From JAMXLO01 sp041487355 (GTDB lineage: Bacteria; Pseudomonadota; Alphaproteobacteria; Acetobacterales; Acetobacteraceae), in NCBI GenBank assembly GCA_041487355.1, contig JBGPND010000008.1, positions 1 through 59,650 on the forward strand: a stretch of DNA of 59,650 bases, given 5' to 3'. The notes under the pieces are model-generated. The model was not told the DNA's origin, did no database searches, and saw only the letters and a list, made by a program, of their open reading frames with translations. This document shows, piece by piece, positions 1-7,973 of the stretch. A program made the position numbers and the translations under genes. How positions within the stretch are numbered: position 1 is the stretch's first letter; each line of letters starts with the position of its first letter.

Positions 1-70
1 ACGGTTCGCCCTGGACAAGCGCCAGGCGATCGTGGCGGGGCTCGGGATGCTCAGCGGAAACATGTCATGA
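1..70 (+). CDS. C-terminal end of an upstream gene, probably DNA polymerase III delta' subunit
   Basis: Only the last 22 codons are in the window. They read in frame to a TGA at 68-70 that overlaps the metG ATG (ATGA). The tail is charged and then hydrophobic (LDKRQAIVAGLGML), like the end of HolB proteins. In many alphaproteobacteria holB directly precedes metG. The assignment is inferred from position; the fragment is too short for a firm call. Confidence 0.4.
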   Translation, partial: RFALDKRQAIVAGLGMLSGNMS

Positions 71-1635
71 CCAAGCGGTTCTACATCACGACGCCGATCT
101 ATTACGTGAACGGCGCGCCGCATATCGGCCACGCCTACACCTCAATCGCGGCCGACGTGATGGCGCGGTGGAAGCGGCTGGACGGGTTCGACGTGTTCTT
201 CCTGACCGGCACGGACGAACACGGCCAGAAGGTGGAGAAGGCGGCGGCCGAGGCGGGGATGGACCCGCAATCCTTCACCGACAAGGTGTCGGCCGACTTC
301 CATGACATGGCGCTGAAGATGGGCGTCTCGTTCGACGACTACATCCGCACCACGGAGGAGCGGCACAAGGTGTCGTGCGCCGAGCTGTGGCGGCGCATCG
401 AGGCGAGCGGCAACATCTACCTCGGTCATTACCAAGGCTGGTACGCCGTTCGCGATGAAGCATTCTACGACGAGGACGAACTCACCACCCGGCCGGACGG
501 CAGCAAGGTGGCGCCGAGCGGGGCGCCGGTGGAGTGGGTGAGGGAGCCTTCCTACTTCTTCCGGCTCTCCGCCTGGCAGGACCGGCTGCTGCAACTCTAC
601 GAGGAGCATCCGGATTTCGTCCTGCCGGGCGGACGCCGCAACGAGGTGCTGAGCTTCGTGCGTGGCGGCCTGCGCGATCTGTCGATCAGCCGCACCAGCT
701 TCCGCTGGGGCATCCCGGTGCCGGACGCGCCGGGCCACGTGATGTATGTCTGGCTGGACGCGCTGAACAACTACGTCACCGCCTGCGGCTTTCCGGACGA
801 GACGGCGCCGCGCTGGAAGTACTGGCCAGCCGACGTGCATTTCGTCGGCAAGGACATCCTGCGCTTTCACGCGGTCTACTGGCCGGCTTTCCTGATGGCG
901 GCCGGCCTGCCGGTGCCGCGGCGCGTGTCATCGCACGGCTGGTGGACGGTCGAGGGCGAGAAGATGAGCAAGTCGCTCGGCAACGTCATCGAGCCGCGCC
1001 AGCTCGTCGCGACCTACGGCCTGGACCAGGTGCGCTACTTCCTGCTGCGCGAGAAGCCGTTCGGCGGCGACGGCACGCTGTCGCACCAGGCGCTGGTCAC
1101 CCGGACCAACGTCGAACTGGCGAACGACCTCGGCAACCTGGCGCAGCGCTCGCTGTCGCTGATCGCGCGCAACTGCGACGGCAGGCTGCCGGCGAGGGGG
1201 TCTGCCAGCGAGGACGATGCGGAATTCCTGGCGGCGGCGGCGGCTCTCCCGGGCGTGGTGCGCGACCGGCTGGACCGCCAGGCGTTCCACGAGGCGCTGG
1301 AGGACGTGTGGAAGATTGTGCGAGCCGCCAACGGCTATATCGACCGCCAGGCGCCCTGGGCGCTGCGCCGCACCGATGTGGCGCGGATGGGGGCGGTCCT
1401 GCGCGTGCTGGCCGACGTGCTGCGCGTGATCGCCACGGTGTTGCAGCCGTTCATGCCGGACAGCATGGCCCGGATGCTCGACCAGCTTGGCGTCCCGGCG
1501 GATGCGCGCACGCTCGCCGACCTGGGCACACCGCTGTCGGCCGGCGTCGCTCTGCCGGCACCGCAAGGAGTGTTCCCCCGCTACGTCGAGCCCACCACCC
1601 AAACCAAGACTCCCCTCCCCTTGCGGGAGGGGTAG
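67..1635 (+). CDS. metG: Methionine-tRNA ligase
   Basis: This enzyme charges tRNA-Met with methionine in the cytoplasm. The 522-residue product has the class I synthetase signatures: HIGH at about residues 19-22 and KMSKS at 299-303, with the Rossmann fold split by the connective region (GWYAVRDEAFY). Its length fits the short MetRS form that lacks the C-terminal tRNA-binding domain. The ATG overlaps the stop of the preceding gene, which suggests translational coupling. The last codons (PLPLREG) and the TAG lie inside the left arm of a GC-rich palindrome, so the extreme C-terminus is repeat-encoded. The identification is secure. Confidence 0.97.
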   Translation: MTKRFYITTPIYYVNGAPHIGHAYTSIAADVMARWKRLDGFDVFFLTGTDEHGQKVEKAAAEAGMDPQSFTDKVSADFHDMALKMGVSFDDYIRTTEERHKVSCAELWRRIEASGNIYLGHYQGWYAVRDEAFYDEDELTTRPDGSKVAPSGAPVEWVREPSYFFRLSAWQDRLLQLYEEHPDFVLPGGRRNEVLSFVRGGLRDLSISRTSFRWGIPVPDAPGHVMYVWLDALNNYVTACGFPDETAPRWKYWPADVHFVGKDILRFHAVYWPAFLMAAGLPVPRRVSSHGWWTVEGEKMSKSLGNVIEPRQLVATYGLDQVRYFLLREKPFGGDGTLSHQALVTRTNVELANDLGNLAQRSLSLIARNCDGRLPARGSASEDDAEFLAAAAALPGVVRDRLDRQAFHEALEDVWKIVRAANGYIDRQAPWALRRTDVARMGAVLRVLADVLRVIATVLQPFMPDSMARMLDQLGVPADARTLADLGTPLSAGVALPAPQGVFPRYVEPTTQTKTPLPLREG

Positions 1636-1698
1636 GGGAGGGGGCTGTGCCGAACGCGCCACCCCTTCCCCCTACCCCCTCCCGCAAGGGGGGGAGTC
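1608..1698. repeat. GC-rich palindromic repeat, family A, copy 1
   Basis: The left arm (about 1608-1643, core CTTGCGGGAGGGG) is the near-perfect inverse of the right arm (about 1662-1698, core CCCTCCCGCAAGG), with a short spacer. Five more copies of this family lie at 13883, 25751, 42903, 44764 and 50631. The metG stop codon sits in the left arm. A transcript would form a long hairpin, but there is no T-tract. Confidence 0.85.
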
Positions 1699-1746
1699 TG
1701 TTCTTTCACTACTACTGTTCTTCACAACACTCTGGCCTGGGCGCTC

Positions 1747-2520
1747 ATGCTGATCGATTCCCACTGTCATCTGGACTACTACACCGATGCCGAACGACCG
1801 GACGTGCTGGCCCGCGCGGCGGCCGCCGGCGTTGGCGAGATGGTCACCATCGGCACCACGCTGGCCCAGTCGCAGCGCCTGCCGGCACTGGCAGAGGTCC
1901 AGCCGAACATCTGGTGCACCGTGGGCGTGCATCCGCACCACGCGGCGGAAGCCCCGGTTCCTGCACCCGAAGCCATCGCCGCGCTGACCGAGCACAGGCG
2001 GGTCATCGGCATCGGCGAAGCCGGGCTCGACTATTTCTACGACCGGGCGCCGCGCGACGTGCAGCAGGAATGCTTCCGCGTCCAGATCCGTGCCGCCCGC
2101 CTGGCAGGACTGCCACTCGCCATCCACGCGCGCGACGCGGACGCGGACATCGCACGAATCCTTCAGGATGAACGTGATATCGGGGGAAAATTCGCCTTCC
2201 TGCTGCACTGCTTCAGCTCGTCCCGCGCACTCGCCGAGGCAGCGATCGGCATGGGCGGCTATGTCAGCTTCTCCGGCATCCTGACCTTCCCTAAATCCAG
2301 TGAATTGCGGGAGATAGCGCGCGATCTTCCAGCCGATCGGCTGCTGGTGGAGACCGACGCTCCCTACCTCGCGCCGGTGCCGTTCCGCGGCAAGCGCAAC
2401 GAGCCGGCCTATGTTGCCCATACCGCCAAGGTGCTGGCCGAGGTCCGCCAGCTTGAACCGGAGGCGCTGGCCGACCTCACGACGGAGAACTTCCGCCGTC
2501 TGTTCCGCAAGGCGGCCTGA
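1747..2520 (+). CDS. tatD: TatD-family metal-dependent hydrolase (DNase-like)
   Basis: The 257-residue product has the TatD/YcfH amidohydrolase-barrel layout. It shows an N-terminal HxH (H6 and H8 in DSHCHLDY), the metal Glu in GEAGLDYFYD, a His in HARDAD, a His in LLHCFSSS and the late Asp in ETDAPYLAP. Family members are Mg-dependent 3'-5' exonucleases or deoxyribonucleases in the cytoplasm. It lies between metG and an MBL-fold gene, a common alphaproteobacterial order. The gap to metG is filled by a palindromic repeat. The gene ends 5 bases before the next ATG, so the two are probably co-transcribed. Confidence 0.93.
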   Translation: MLIDSHCHLDYYTDAERPDVLARAAAAGVGEMVTIGTTLAQSQRLPALAEVQPNIWCTVGVHPHHAAEAPVPAPEAIAALTEHRRVIGIGEAGLDYFYDRAPRDVQQECFRVQIRAARLAGLPLAIHARDADADIARILQDERDIGGKFAFLLHCFSSSRALAEAAIGMGGYVSFSGILTFPKSSELREIARDLPADRLLVETDAPYLAPVPFRGKRNEPAYVAHTAKVLAEVRQLEPEALADLTTENFRRLFRKAA

Positions 2521-2525
2521 CACCG

Positions 2526-3317
2526 ATGCGGGTGACTCTTCTCGGCACGGGCGGCTCGGCCGGGGTGCCGATGATCGGCGGCCCCGACGGCAGCGGCGAC
2601 TGGGGCGCCTGCGACCCGGCCGAACCCCGCAACCGCCGCACGCGCGGCAGCATCGTGGTGGAGAGCGGCGAGGGGACGCGCCTGCTGGTCGATACCTCGC
2701 CGGATCTACGGACCCAGTTGCTGGCCTGCCAGGTGCCCGGGGTCGACGCCATCCTCTACACGCATGCGCATGCCGACCACATCACCGGCCTCGACGACGT
2801 GCGGATCCTGAACCGGATCGCCGGCCGGCCACTGGACGCATTCGCCACACGCGACACGCTTGACGAGCTGACGCGGCGGTTCGGCTACGCCTTCCGGCCC
2901 TGGCAGCCGCCCGGCTTCTTCCGGCCCGTGCTGGTGGCATGCGAGGTGGTCGCCGGCGAGACCGTCACGACGGCCGGAATGCAGGTGCGGCTGTTCGAGC
3001 AGGACCACGGGTTCATCCGGTCGCTCGGCCTGCGCATCGGCGGCTTCGGCTATTCCACCGACGTGATTGGCCTGGACGATGCCGCATTCGCCGCGCTGGA
3101 AGGCGTCGACACCTGGGTGGTCGGCTGCTTTCTGCCCCACGGCCCGCACAAGACCCACGCCGATCTGCCGCAGGTGCTGGCCTGGGCGCAACGCGTCGGC
3201 GCCCGTCGGACGGTGCTGACCCACATGGGCACCGACATGGACTGGGGCTGGCTCGCGGCGCATCTGCCGCCAGGCGTGGAGCCCGGGCACGATGGAATGG
3301 TGCTTGAATTAACATAA
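2526..3317 (+). CDS. MBL-fold metallohydrolase (PhnP-like)
   Basis: The 263-residue product carries the metallo-beta-lactamase signature THAHADH (about residues 78-84), later His residues in EQDHGF and a C-terminal THMGTDMDW segment. This is the layout of the PhnP/RNase Z-like phosphodiesterase branch. The likely chemistry is hydrolysis of a phosphodiester by a di-metal centre; the natural substrate cannot be read from the sequence. It sits 5 bases after tatD in the conserved metG-tatD-MBL string. The last codons and the bases after the stop become AT-rich. Confidence 0.88.
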   Translation: MRVTLLGTGGSAGVPMIGGPDGSGDWGACDPAEPRNRRTRGSIVVESGEGTRLLVDTSPDLRTQLLACQVPGVDAILYTHAHADHITGLDDVRILNRIAGRPLDAFATRDTLDELTRRFGYAFRPWQPPGFFRPVLVACEVVAGETVTTAGMQVRLFEQDHGFIRSLGLRIGGFGYSTDVIGLDDAAFAALEGVDTWVVGCFLPHGPHKTHADLPQVLAWAQRVGARRTVLTHMGTDMDWGWLAAHLPPGVEPGHDGMVLELT

Positions 3318-3335
3318 TATATCTTATGCGGCATT

Positions 3336-3351
3336 CAGGCGCTTGCGCCTG
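3336..3351. repeat. Small hairpin upstream of mazG
   Basis: CAGGCGCTTGCGCCTG folds into a 6-bp stem in the 50-base gap between the MBL gene and mazG. An AT-rich stretch (3309-3329) precedes it. There is no T-run, so it is not a typical intrinsic terminator. No role is assigned. Confidence 0.4.
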
Positions 3352-3367
3352 GGCTGGATGACGGCTT

Positions 3368-4228
3368 ATGGCCGCGGTTATGCAGCCCGCACCACAGCCC
3401 CTGCCCACCAGTGCCGAAACCGAACTCCGCCGTCTGCTCGACATCATGGCGGCGCTGCGCGACCCGGACCACGGCTGTCCCTGGGACAAGCAGCAGAGCT
3501 TCGACACGATCGCGCCGTACACGATCGAGGAAGCCTACGAGGTGGCCGACGCCATCGCCCGGCGCGATCTGGCGTCGCTGCCAGACGAACTGGGCGACCT
3601 GCTCTTCCAGGTGGTCTATCACGCGCGAATGGCCGAGGAAGCCGGCCTGTTCGGCTTCGCCGACGTTGCCCGTACGATCGCCGACAAGATGGTCCGCCGC
3701 CATCCGCATGTGTTCCCCCGGGTCAAGCCCCAGGGCAGGCTCGATGCGGCCATGCGGGATGCGGCGATGCAGACTGCCGCCTGGGAAGAACAAAAGAGCG
3801 CCGAACGGGCAACTCGGGACGAAACAGGAACACTGGCCGGCGTTCCTGCTGGCCTCCCTGCCCTGTCGCGTGCCGCCAAGCTGACCGCCCGGGCCGCCCG
3901 CGTCGGCTTCGACTGGCCGGATGCCGAAGCCGTGCTGGCCAAGCTGGACGAGGAGGTTGCCGAATTGCGGGCGGAACTGCCGGCAGCCGCCCCGGACCGA
4001 CTGGCGGACGAACTGGGCGATCTGCTGTTCGTGCTCGCCAATCTGGCGCGCAAACTCGACCTAGACCCTGAAACCTGCCTGCGGCAGGCGAACCTCAAGT
4101 TCTGCAATAGATTCAATAAAATGGAGCAAATATCTGAAATTATAGGAAAAACATTGGCTGAGATGTCACTCGAAGACATGGAAAAGCTGTGGCAGAAGGT
4201 GAAACATAATGAACGACATACGGGTTGA
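3368..4228 (+). CDS. mazG: Nucleoside triphosphate pyrophosphohydrolase MazG
   Basis: MazG removes pyrophosphate from NTPs or dNTPs as a house-cleaning enzyme. The 286-residue product has two MazG modules. The first has WDKQQSFDTI followed by the metal-binding IEEAYEVADAI and ELGDLLFQVVYH. The second, in the C-terminal half, has LDEEVAELRAEL and DELGDLLFVLANLAR. The last 35 or so codons (about 4104-4215) are oddly AT-rich, using AGA, ATA and AAA, unlike the rest of the gene. The protein pattern there still fits MazG (LRQANLKFCNRF, LEDMEKLWQ). The stop overlaps a TTG just upstream of the next gene's ATG. Confidence 0.95.
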   Translation: MAAVMQPAPQPLPTSAETELRRLLDIMAALRDPDHGCPWDKQQSFDTIAPYTIEEAYEVADAIARRDLASLPDELGDLLFQVVYHARMAEEAGLFGFADVARTIADKMVRRHPHVFPRVKPQGRLDAAMRDAAMQTAAWEEQKSAERATRDETGTLAGVPAGLPALSRAAKLTARAARVGFDWPDAEAVLAKLDEEVAELRAELPAAAPDRLADELGDLLFVLANLARKLDLDPETCLRQANLKFCNRFNKMEQISEIIGKTLAEMSLEDMEKLWQKVKHNERHTG

Positions 4229-4233
4229 TCTTC

Positions 4234-5073
4234 ATGTCGGACCCTGATTGGCGGGCGCTCAACCGCGCGAACTGGGATGAGCGAGTGCCGATCCACCTCG
4301 CCGCCCCGATATACGATCCCGCCCAGCTGCGCGCCGGTCAGGCCCGTAAGAACGCCATCGAGGAGGCAGAGCTTGGGCCGGTGGACGGAATTCGGCTGCT
4401 CCATTTGCAATGCCATTTCGGTCGCGACAGCCTGATCCTGGCGCAGCGCGGCGCAACGGTGATCGGCCTCGACTTCTCTCCGCCGGCGATTGCCGCCGCG
4501 CGTGCGCTTGCCGCCGAGCTTGGCCTTGCCGATCGGGCCAGGTTCGTCGAGGCAGACCTTTACGATGCGCCAAACGCCATCCCCGAGCCGGCATCGTTCG
4601 ACCGCGTCTATGTCACCTGGGGCGCCATCTGCTGGCTGCCCGACATTGCCGGCTGGGCGCGGATCGTGGCGCATTTCCTCAAGCCCGGTGGCGCGTTGTA
4701 TCTGGCGGAAGGCCATCCCGCGGCGCAGGTGTTCGACGATGCGGTTCCCCAGCCGGACGGGCGTCCGGGCTTCTTCGTGCCGTATTTCCACAGCGAGCCG
4801 TTGCTGCTCGACGAGACCAAAGACTACGCTGACCCCAACGCCCGGCTGACCAACAGCACCACCTGCCAATGGATCCATCCGCTCGGCGCCGTCGTCACGG
4901 CCCTGATCGCGGCGGGGCTGCGCCTCGACTGGCTGCATGAGCACGACGCGATCACGTGGCGCATGTTCGCATGCCTAGCCGAAGGTCCCGACGGGCTGTA
5001 CCGCTGGCCCGACAAGCCGTGGCTGCCGCTCGCGTATTCGCTTCAGGCCACCAGACCAATCAGCACAACCTGA
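4234..5073 (+). CDS. Class I SAM-dependent methyltransferase
   Basis: The product of about 279 residues has the Rossmann-fold SAM motif I (LLHLQCHFGRDSL), an acidic motif II ending in IGLDFSP and a motif near FVEADLYD. These resemble small-molecule methyltransferases of the UbiE/TehB type. The methyl acceptor is not evident. I chose the ATG at 4234 over a TTG at 4225 that overlaps the mazG stop. The gene follows mazG directly and may share its transcript. Its 3' end overlaps the convergent epimerase gene by 14 bases, so the two transcripts collide here. Confidence 0.85.
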   Translation: MSDPDWRALNRANWDERVPIHLAAPIYDPAQLRAGQARKNAIEEAELGPVDGIRLLHLQCHFGRDSLILAQRGATVIGLDFSPPAIAAARALAAELGLADRARFVEADLYDAPNAIPEPASFDRVYVTWGAICWLPDIAGWARIVAHFLKPGGALYLAEGHPAAQVFDDAVPQPDGRPGFFVPYFHSEPLLLDETKDYADPNARLTNSTTCQWIHPLGAVVTALIAAGLRLDWLHEHDAITWRMFACLAEGPDGLYRWPDKPWLPLAYSLQATRPISTT

Positions 5074-5926
5074 TCCGCATCGACAGCGTGCGGCGTTCGC
5101 CGGGCGCGATCAGCATCAGCCCTGGCTTGTCACGGAACTCGCCGTCGAAGTCGGCCGGGCTGTGCATGCCGTGCCAGGGCTCGATGCACAGGAAGTCGCC
5201 GCCGTCGCGCGACCAGATGCCGAGCTGCTCGAACCCCTCCCAGGCAACCTCGATCACCGGCGCGCCGGGGGCCATGTAGCGCACCGACCTGCTGGCCGGC
5301 GGGGCCAGGATCACCGCACCCGCGGCGAACAGCGCAGGATCGAGCATAAGCGTCCGTCCCGCGATTGGCGTCGGTTCAGGCTCGGGCTTCAGCAGTCCGC
5401 CATCCAGCCGATGCACCGGCGCGGTCTCGGGTTCGGCGAATTCCAGCACGTGCGCCGCCTTGTCCAGCCCCTCCACCAGCGGCCAGACGAAGCCAGGATG
5501 CGCCCCCAGCGAAGCCGGCAGAACCTCGCGCCCGGGATTGGCCACGGTGAACCTGGTCTCCAGAGCATCATCGTCCAGCGTGAAGGCAATCTCGAGCCGG
5601 AACGCGAAGGGATACACCGCTCGCGTCGCGGTATCCTCGTGCAGCACGAGGCGACAGGTGGTGGGGCTGCGGTTCAGCCAGGCGAAGCGCCGGTCGCGCG
5701 CGAACCCATGCTGCGGCAGATGATACGACCTGTCCTGATGCCGCAGACGATCGTCTTTCAGGCGCCCGACGATCGGAAACAGCACGGGGGCGTGGCGCGG
5801 CCAGACCGGACCCGCCTGCCACAGCATTTCCTCGCCGGCCGCATCGCGCAGCGAACAGAGCTCCGCGCCGTCCGCCTTTACCGTCGCGGACAGTGTGCCG
5901 TTCGACAACACGTGCCGGTCCATCAT
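5060..5926 (-). CDS. Aldose 1-epimerase family protein
   Basis: The 288-residue product fits the galactose mutarotase-like fold: an N-terminal beta-rich segment (LCSLRDAAGEEMLWQ), RHAPVLFPIVGRL, the substrate-binding and catalytic His region LGAHPGFVWPL, and a late CIEPWHGMHSP that would supply the catalytic acid/base. The family interconverts sugar anomers, and this subfamily (YihR/LacX-like) has uncertain sugar specificity. It stands alone on the minus strand, convergent with the methyltransferase gene. About 120 bases without a gene separate it from the receiver gene upstream. Confidence 0.85.
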   Translation of the reverse strand: MMDRHVLSNGTLSATVKADGAELCSLRDAAGEEMLWQAGPVWPRHAPVLFPIVGRLKDDRLRHQDRSYHLPQHGFARDRRFAWLNRSPTTCRLVLHEDTATRAVYPFAFRLEIAFTLDDDALETRFTVANPGREVLPASLGAHPGFVWPLVEGLDKAAHVLEFAEPETAPVHRLDGGLLKPEPEPTPIAGRTLMLDPALFAAGAVILAPPASRSVRYMAPGAPVIEVAWEGFEQLGIWSRDGGDFLCIEPWHGMHSPADFDGEFRDKPGLMLIAPGERRTLSMRIRLC

Positions 5927-6043
5927 CTGAGGTCAGTCGTCAATGGCCAGTGGTCGGATGGTCGAGGATAGCGTCTCCGGTCAAAGCTGACGACTGGTAA
6001 TGCCGGTCGGCATCATGCCGGTTTGCTCGCCGGCCAGCTCAGG

Positions 6044-6451
6044 TCACGCGTCCAGCTCCGCCCGCACAGCCGCTTCCAGGTCTCTCATGCGGAAGGGCTT
6101 GCACAGGAACCGCCGCTCGACCCGCTGGGATACGAAATAGCCGGAGATCAAAATGATCTTCAGGTCCCTCTGGCGCTGCGTCGCCAGGTTGGCCAGCTCG
6201 ATTCCCGACATGTCGGGCATGCGGATATCCGTAATGATCATGCGCAAATCCGGAGTCCGCGCAAGCAGGTCGAGGGCCTGTGCACCGCCATCCGCCTGCA
6301 GCACCTGATAACCGAAATCCTCGAGGAACTCCGCGACAATGACGCGGACCTCGGGATCGTCATCCACGATCATGAGTTTTGGACCGGCCGCCCGCCCGGC
6401 TTCGGACCTGGCGACCGCGCTATCCGTCAAGCAGGACACGTGTTTCCCCAA
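6044..6451 (-). CDS. Orphan response-regulator receiver protein
   Basis: The 135-residue product is essentially one CheY-like receiver domain. It has the acidic pocket in LMIVDDDPEV, the phospho-acceptor region ITDIRMPDMSG, the conserved Ser in IILISGY and the Lys in FLCKPFRM. No output domain or histidine kinase gene is adjacent, so it probably acts by protein contact in a phosphorelay encoded elsewhere. The first 25 residues may be over-called, because the domain itself starts near the internal segment PKLMIVDDD. It is divergent from the CoA-transferase gene across 233 bases that hold no recognisable gene. Confidence 0.85.
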   Translation of the reverse strand: MGKHVSCLTDSAVARSEAGRAAGPKLMIVDDDPEVRVIVAEFLEDFGYQVLQADGGAQALDLLARTPDLRMIITDIRMPDMSGIELANLATQRQRDLKIILISGYFVSQRVERRFLCKPFRMRDLEAAVRAELDA

Positions 6452-6684
6452 ACGACTGAAGGAGTCCGCCGACTCTCCCCGTCAGTCCGACCTGAACGAT
6501 CCTGGGATCAACCTGGCCACGACCGGCCGGCGTGCATACCACCGCCACGCGTCGAGGGCCCATCCCGATGATGGTTCTGGATCGTCAGCGTTCATCACAA
6601 ATTTGCGACTGTTTGCAACTCGACGCATCTGCCGATCCATGCGATGTATTTTTGATGGCAAGTTCGCGCGACGATGGAGGCGCA

Positions 6685-7869
6685 ATGAATCCCGCAGGCA
6701 GTCAGGGTCCTCTCGCCCGCTTCAAGGTGCTCGATCTGTCCCGCGTGCGCGCCGGTCCGACCACAGTGCGACAGCTCGCCGACTGGGGCGCCCAGGTGAT
6801 CAAGGTGGAATCGCCCGAGGGCGACGCCGGCATGGGCGGCGAACGGCATGGCCCCGACTTCCAGAATTTGCACCGCAACAAGCGAAGCATGACGCTCAAC
6901 CTGAAGTCTCCCGAGGGCGTGGCGATACTGCAGCGCCTGGTGCGCGACGCCGACGTGCTGGTGGAGAACTACCGGCCGGACGTGAAGTTCCGCCTCGGGA
7001 TCGACTACGCAACCTTGCGGCCGATCAATCCTCGTCTGGTCTACGCCAGCATATCGGGCTTCGGGCAGGACGGGCCGTACCGCGAGCGCCCGGGCTTCGA
7101 TCAGATCGCACAGGGCATGGGCGGCCTGATGTCGATCACCGGGCTGCCCGGCCAGGGCCCGGTGCGCGTGGGCATTCCGGTGGCGGACCTGACGGCCGGC
7201 ATCTTCTGCGCGATGGGCATCCTGGTGGCGCTGCTGGAGCGCGAGCAGTCGGGCGAAGGCCAGTGGGTGCAGAGCAATCTGCTGGCCGCGCAGATCGCCA
7301 TGCTGGATTTCCAGGCGGCGCGCTGGCTGATCGGCCACGAGGTGCCGGGCCAGGCAGGCAACGACCATCCGACCAGCATCCCGACCGGCGTGTTCCCGAC
7401 CGCGGACGGCTACATGAACATCGGTGCCGCCGGCGAGGCGATCTATCGGCGCTTCTGCAAGGTGATCGATGCGCCGCAGCTTGCCAGCGATCCGGACTTC
7501 GCCACCAATGCGGATCGTTCGAAGAATCGCACCCGGTTGCACGAGGCGATCAGCGCCATCACGCGCGGACGCACGACAGCCGTGTGGATCGATCTGCTGA
7601 ACGAGGCGGGCGTGCCGTGCGGGCCGATCTACCAGATGAACGAGGTGTTCGCCGATCCGCAGGTGCGCCACCTCAACATCACGCGCCACGTGCAGCACAA
7701 GGTGCTGGGCGACGTGGAGGTTGTGGGTCAGGCGGTGGAACTCTCGCGCACGCCGTGGAGCGTGCGGACTGCGTCGCCGGAGGCCGGTGAACACACCGAC
7801 GAGGTGCTGCGCGAGTTGGGCTATGACGATGCGGAGATCGCGGGGCTGCGCGACCGCAAGGTGGTGTAG
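6685..7869 (+). CDS. CaiB/BaiF family (class III) CoA-transferase
   Basis: The 394-residue product matches family III CoA-transferases: GPLARFKVLDLSRVRAGP at the start, LADWGAQVIKVE, the glycine-rich ASISGFGQDGPY, and the catalytic Asp (about D168) in GIPVADLTAG followed by EGQWVQSNLL. Such enzymes move CoA between acyl groups in the cytoplasm. The acyl substrate is unknown. The ATG at 6685 follows GATGGAGGCGCA, a clear ribosome-binding site, and decides the start against longer in-frame options. The gene ends just before a large inverted repeat. Confidence 0.93.
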   Translation: MNPAGSQGPLARFKVLDLSRVRAGPTTVRQLADWGAQVIKVESPEGDAGMGGERHGPDFQNLHRNKRSMTLNLKSPEGVAILQRLVRDADVLVENYRPDVKFRLGIDYATLRPINPRLVYASISGFGQDGPYRERPGFDQIAQGMGGLMSITGLPGQGPVRVGIPVADLTAGIFCAMGILVALLEREQSGEGQWVQSNLLAAQIAMLDFQAARWLIGHEVPGQAGNDHPTSIPTGVFPTADGYMNIGAAGEAIYRRFCKVIDAPQLASDPDFATNADRSKNRTRLHEAISAITRGRTTAVWIDLLNEAGVPCGPIYQMNEVFADPQVRHLNITRHVQHKVLGDVEVVGQAVELSRTPWSVRTASPEAGEHTDEVLRELGYDDAEIAGLRDRKVV

Positions 7870-7879
7870 CTGAGGCCAC

Positions 7880-7973
7880 CTGTCATTGCGAGGAGCGAAG
7901 CGACGCGGCAATCTCGGGGTGGGTGCGCACTCTCATCGGGATTGCCGCGTCGCTTCGCTCCTCGCAATGACAG
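7880..7973. repeat. Large inverted repeat, family B
   Basis: Two arms of about 33 bases face each other (left about 7881-7913 with GTCATTGCGAGGAGCGAAGC, right about 7939-7971 with its exact inverse), separated by about 25 bases. The type is widespread in alphaproteobacteria and gives the CHCEERSDAAI-like translations often seen at gene ends. It lies between two convergent genes. The asparaginase reading frame runs through the right arm and stops in the loop. Confidence 0.9.
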
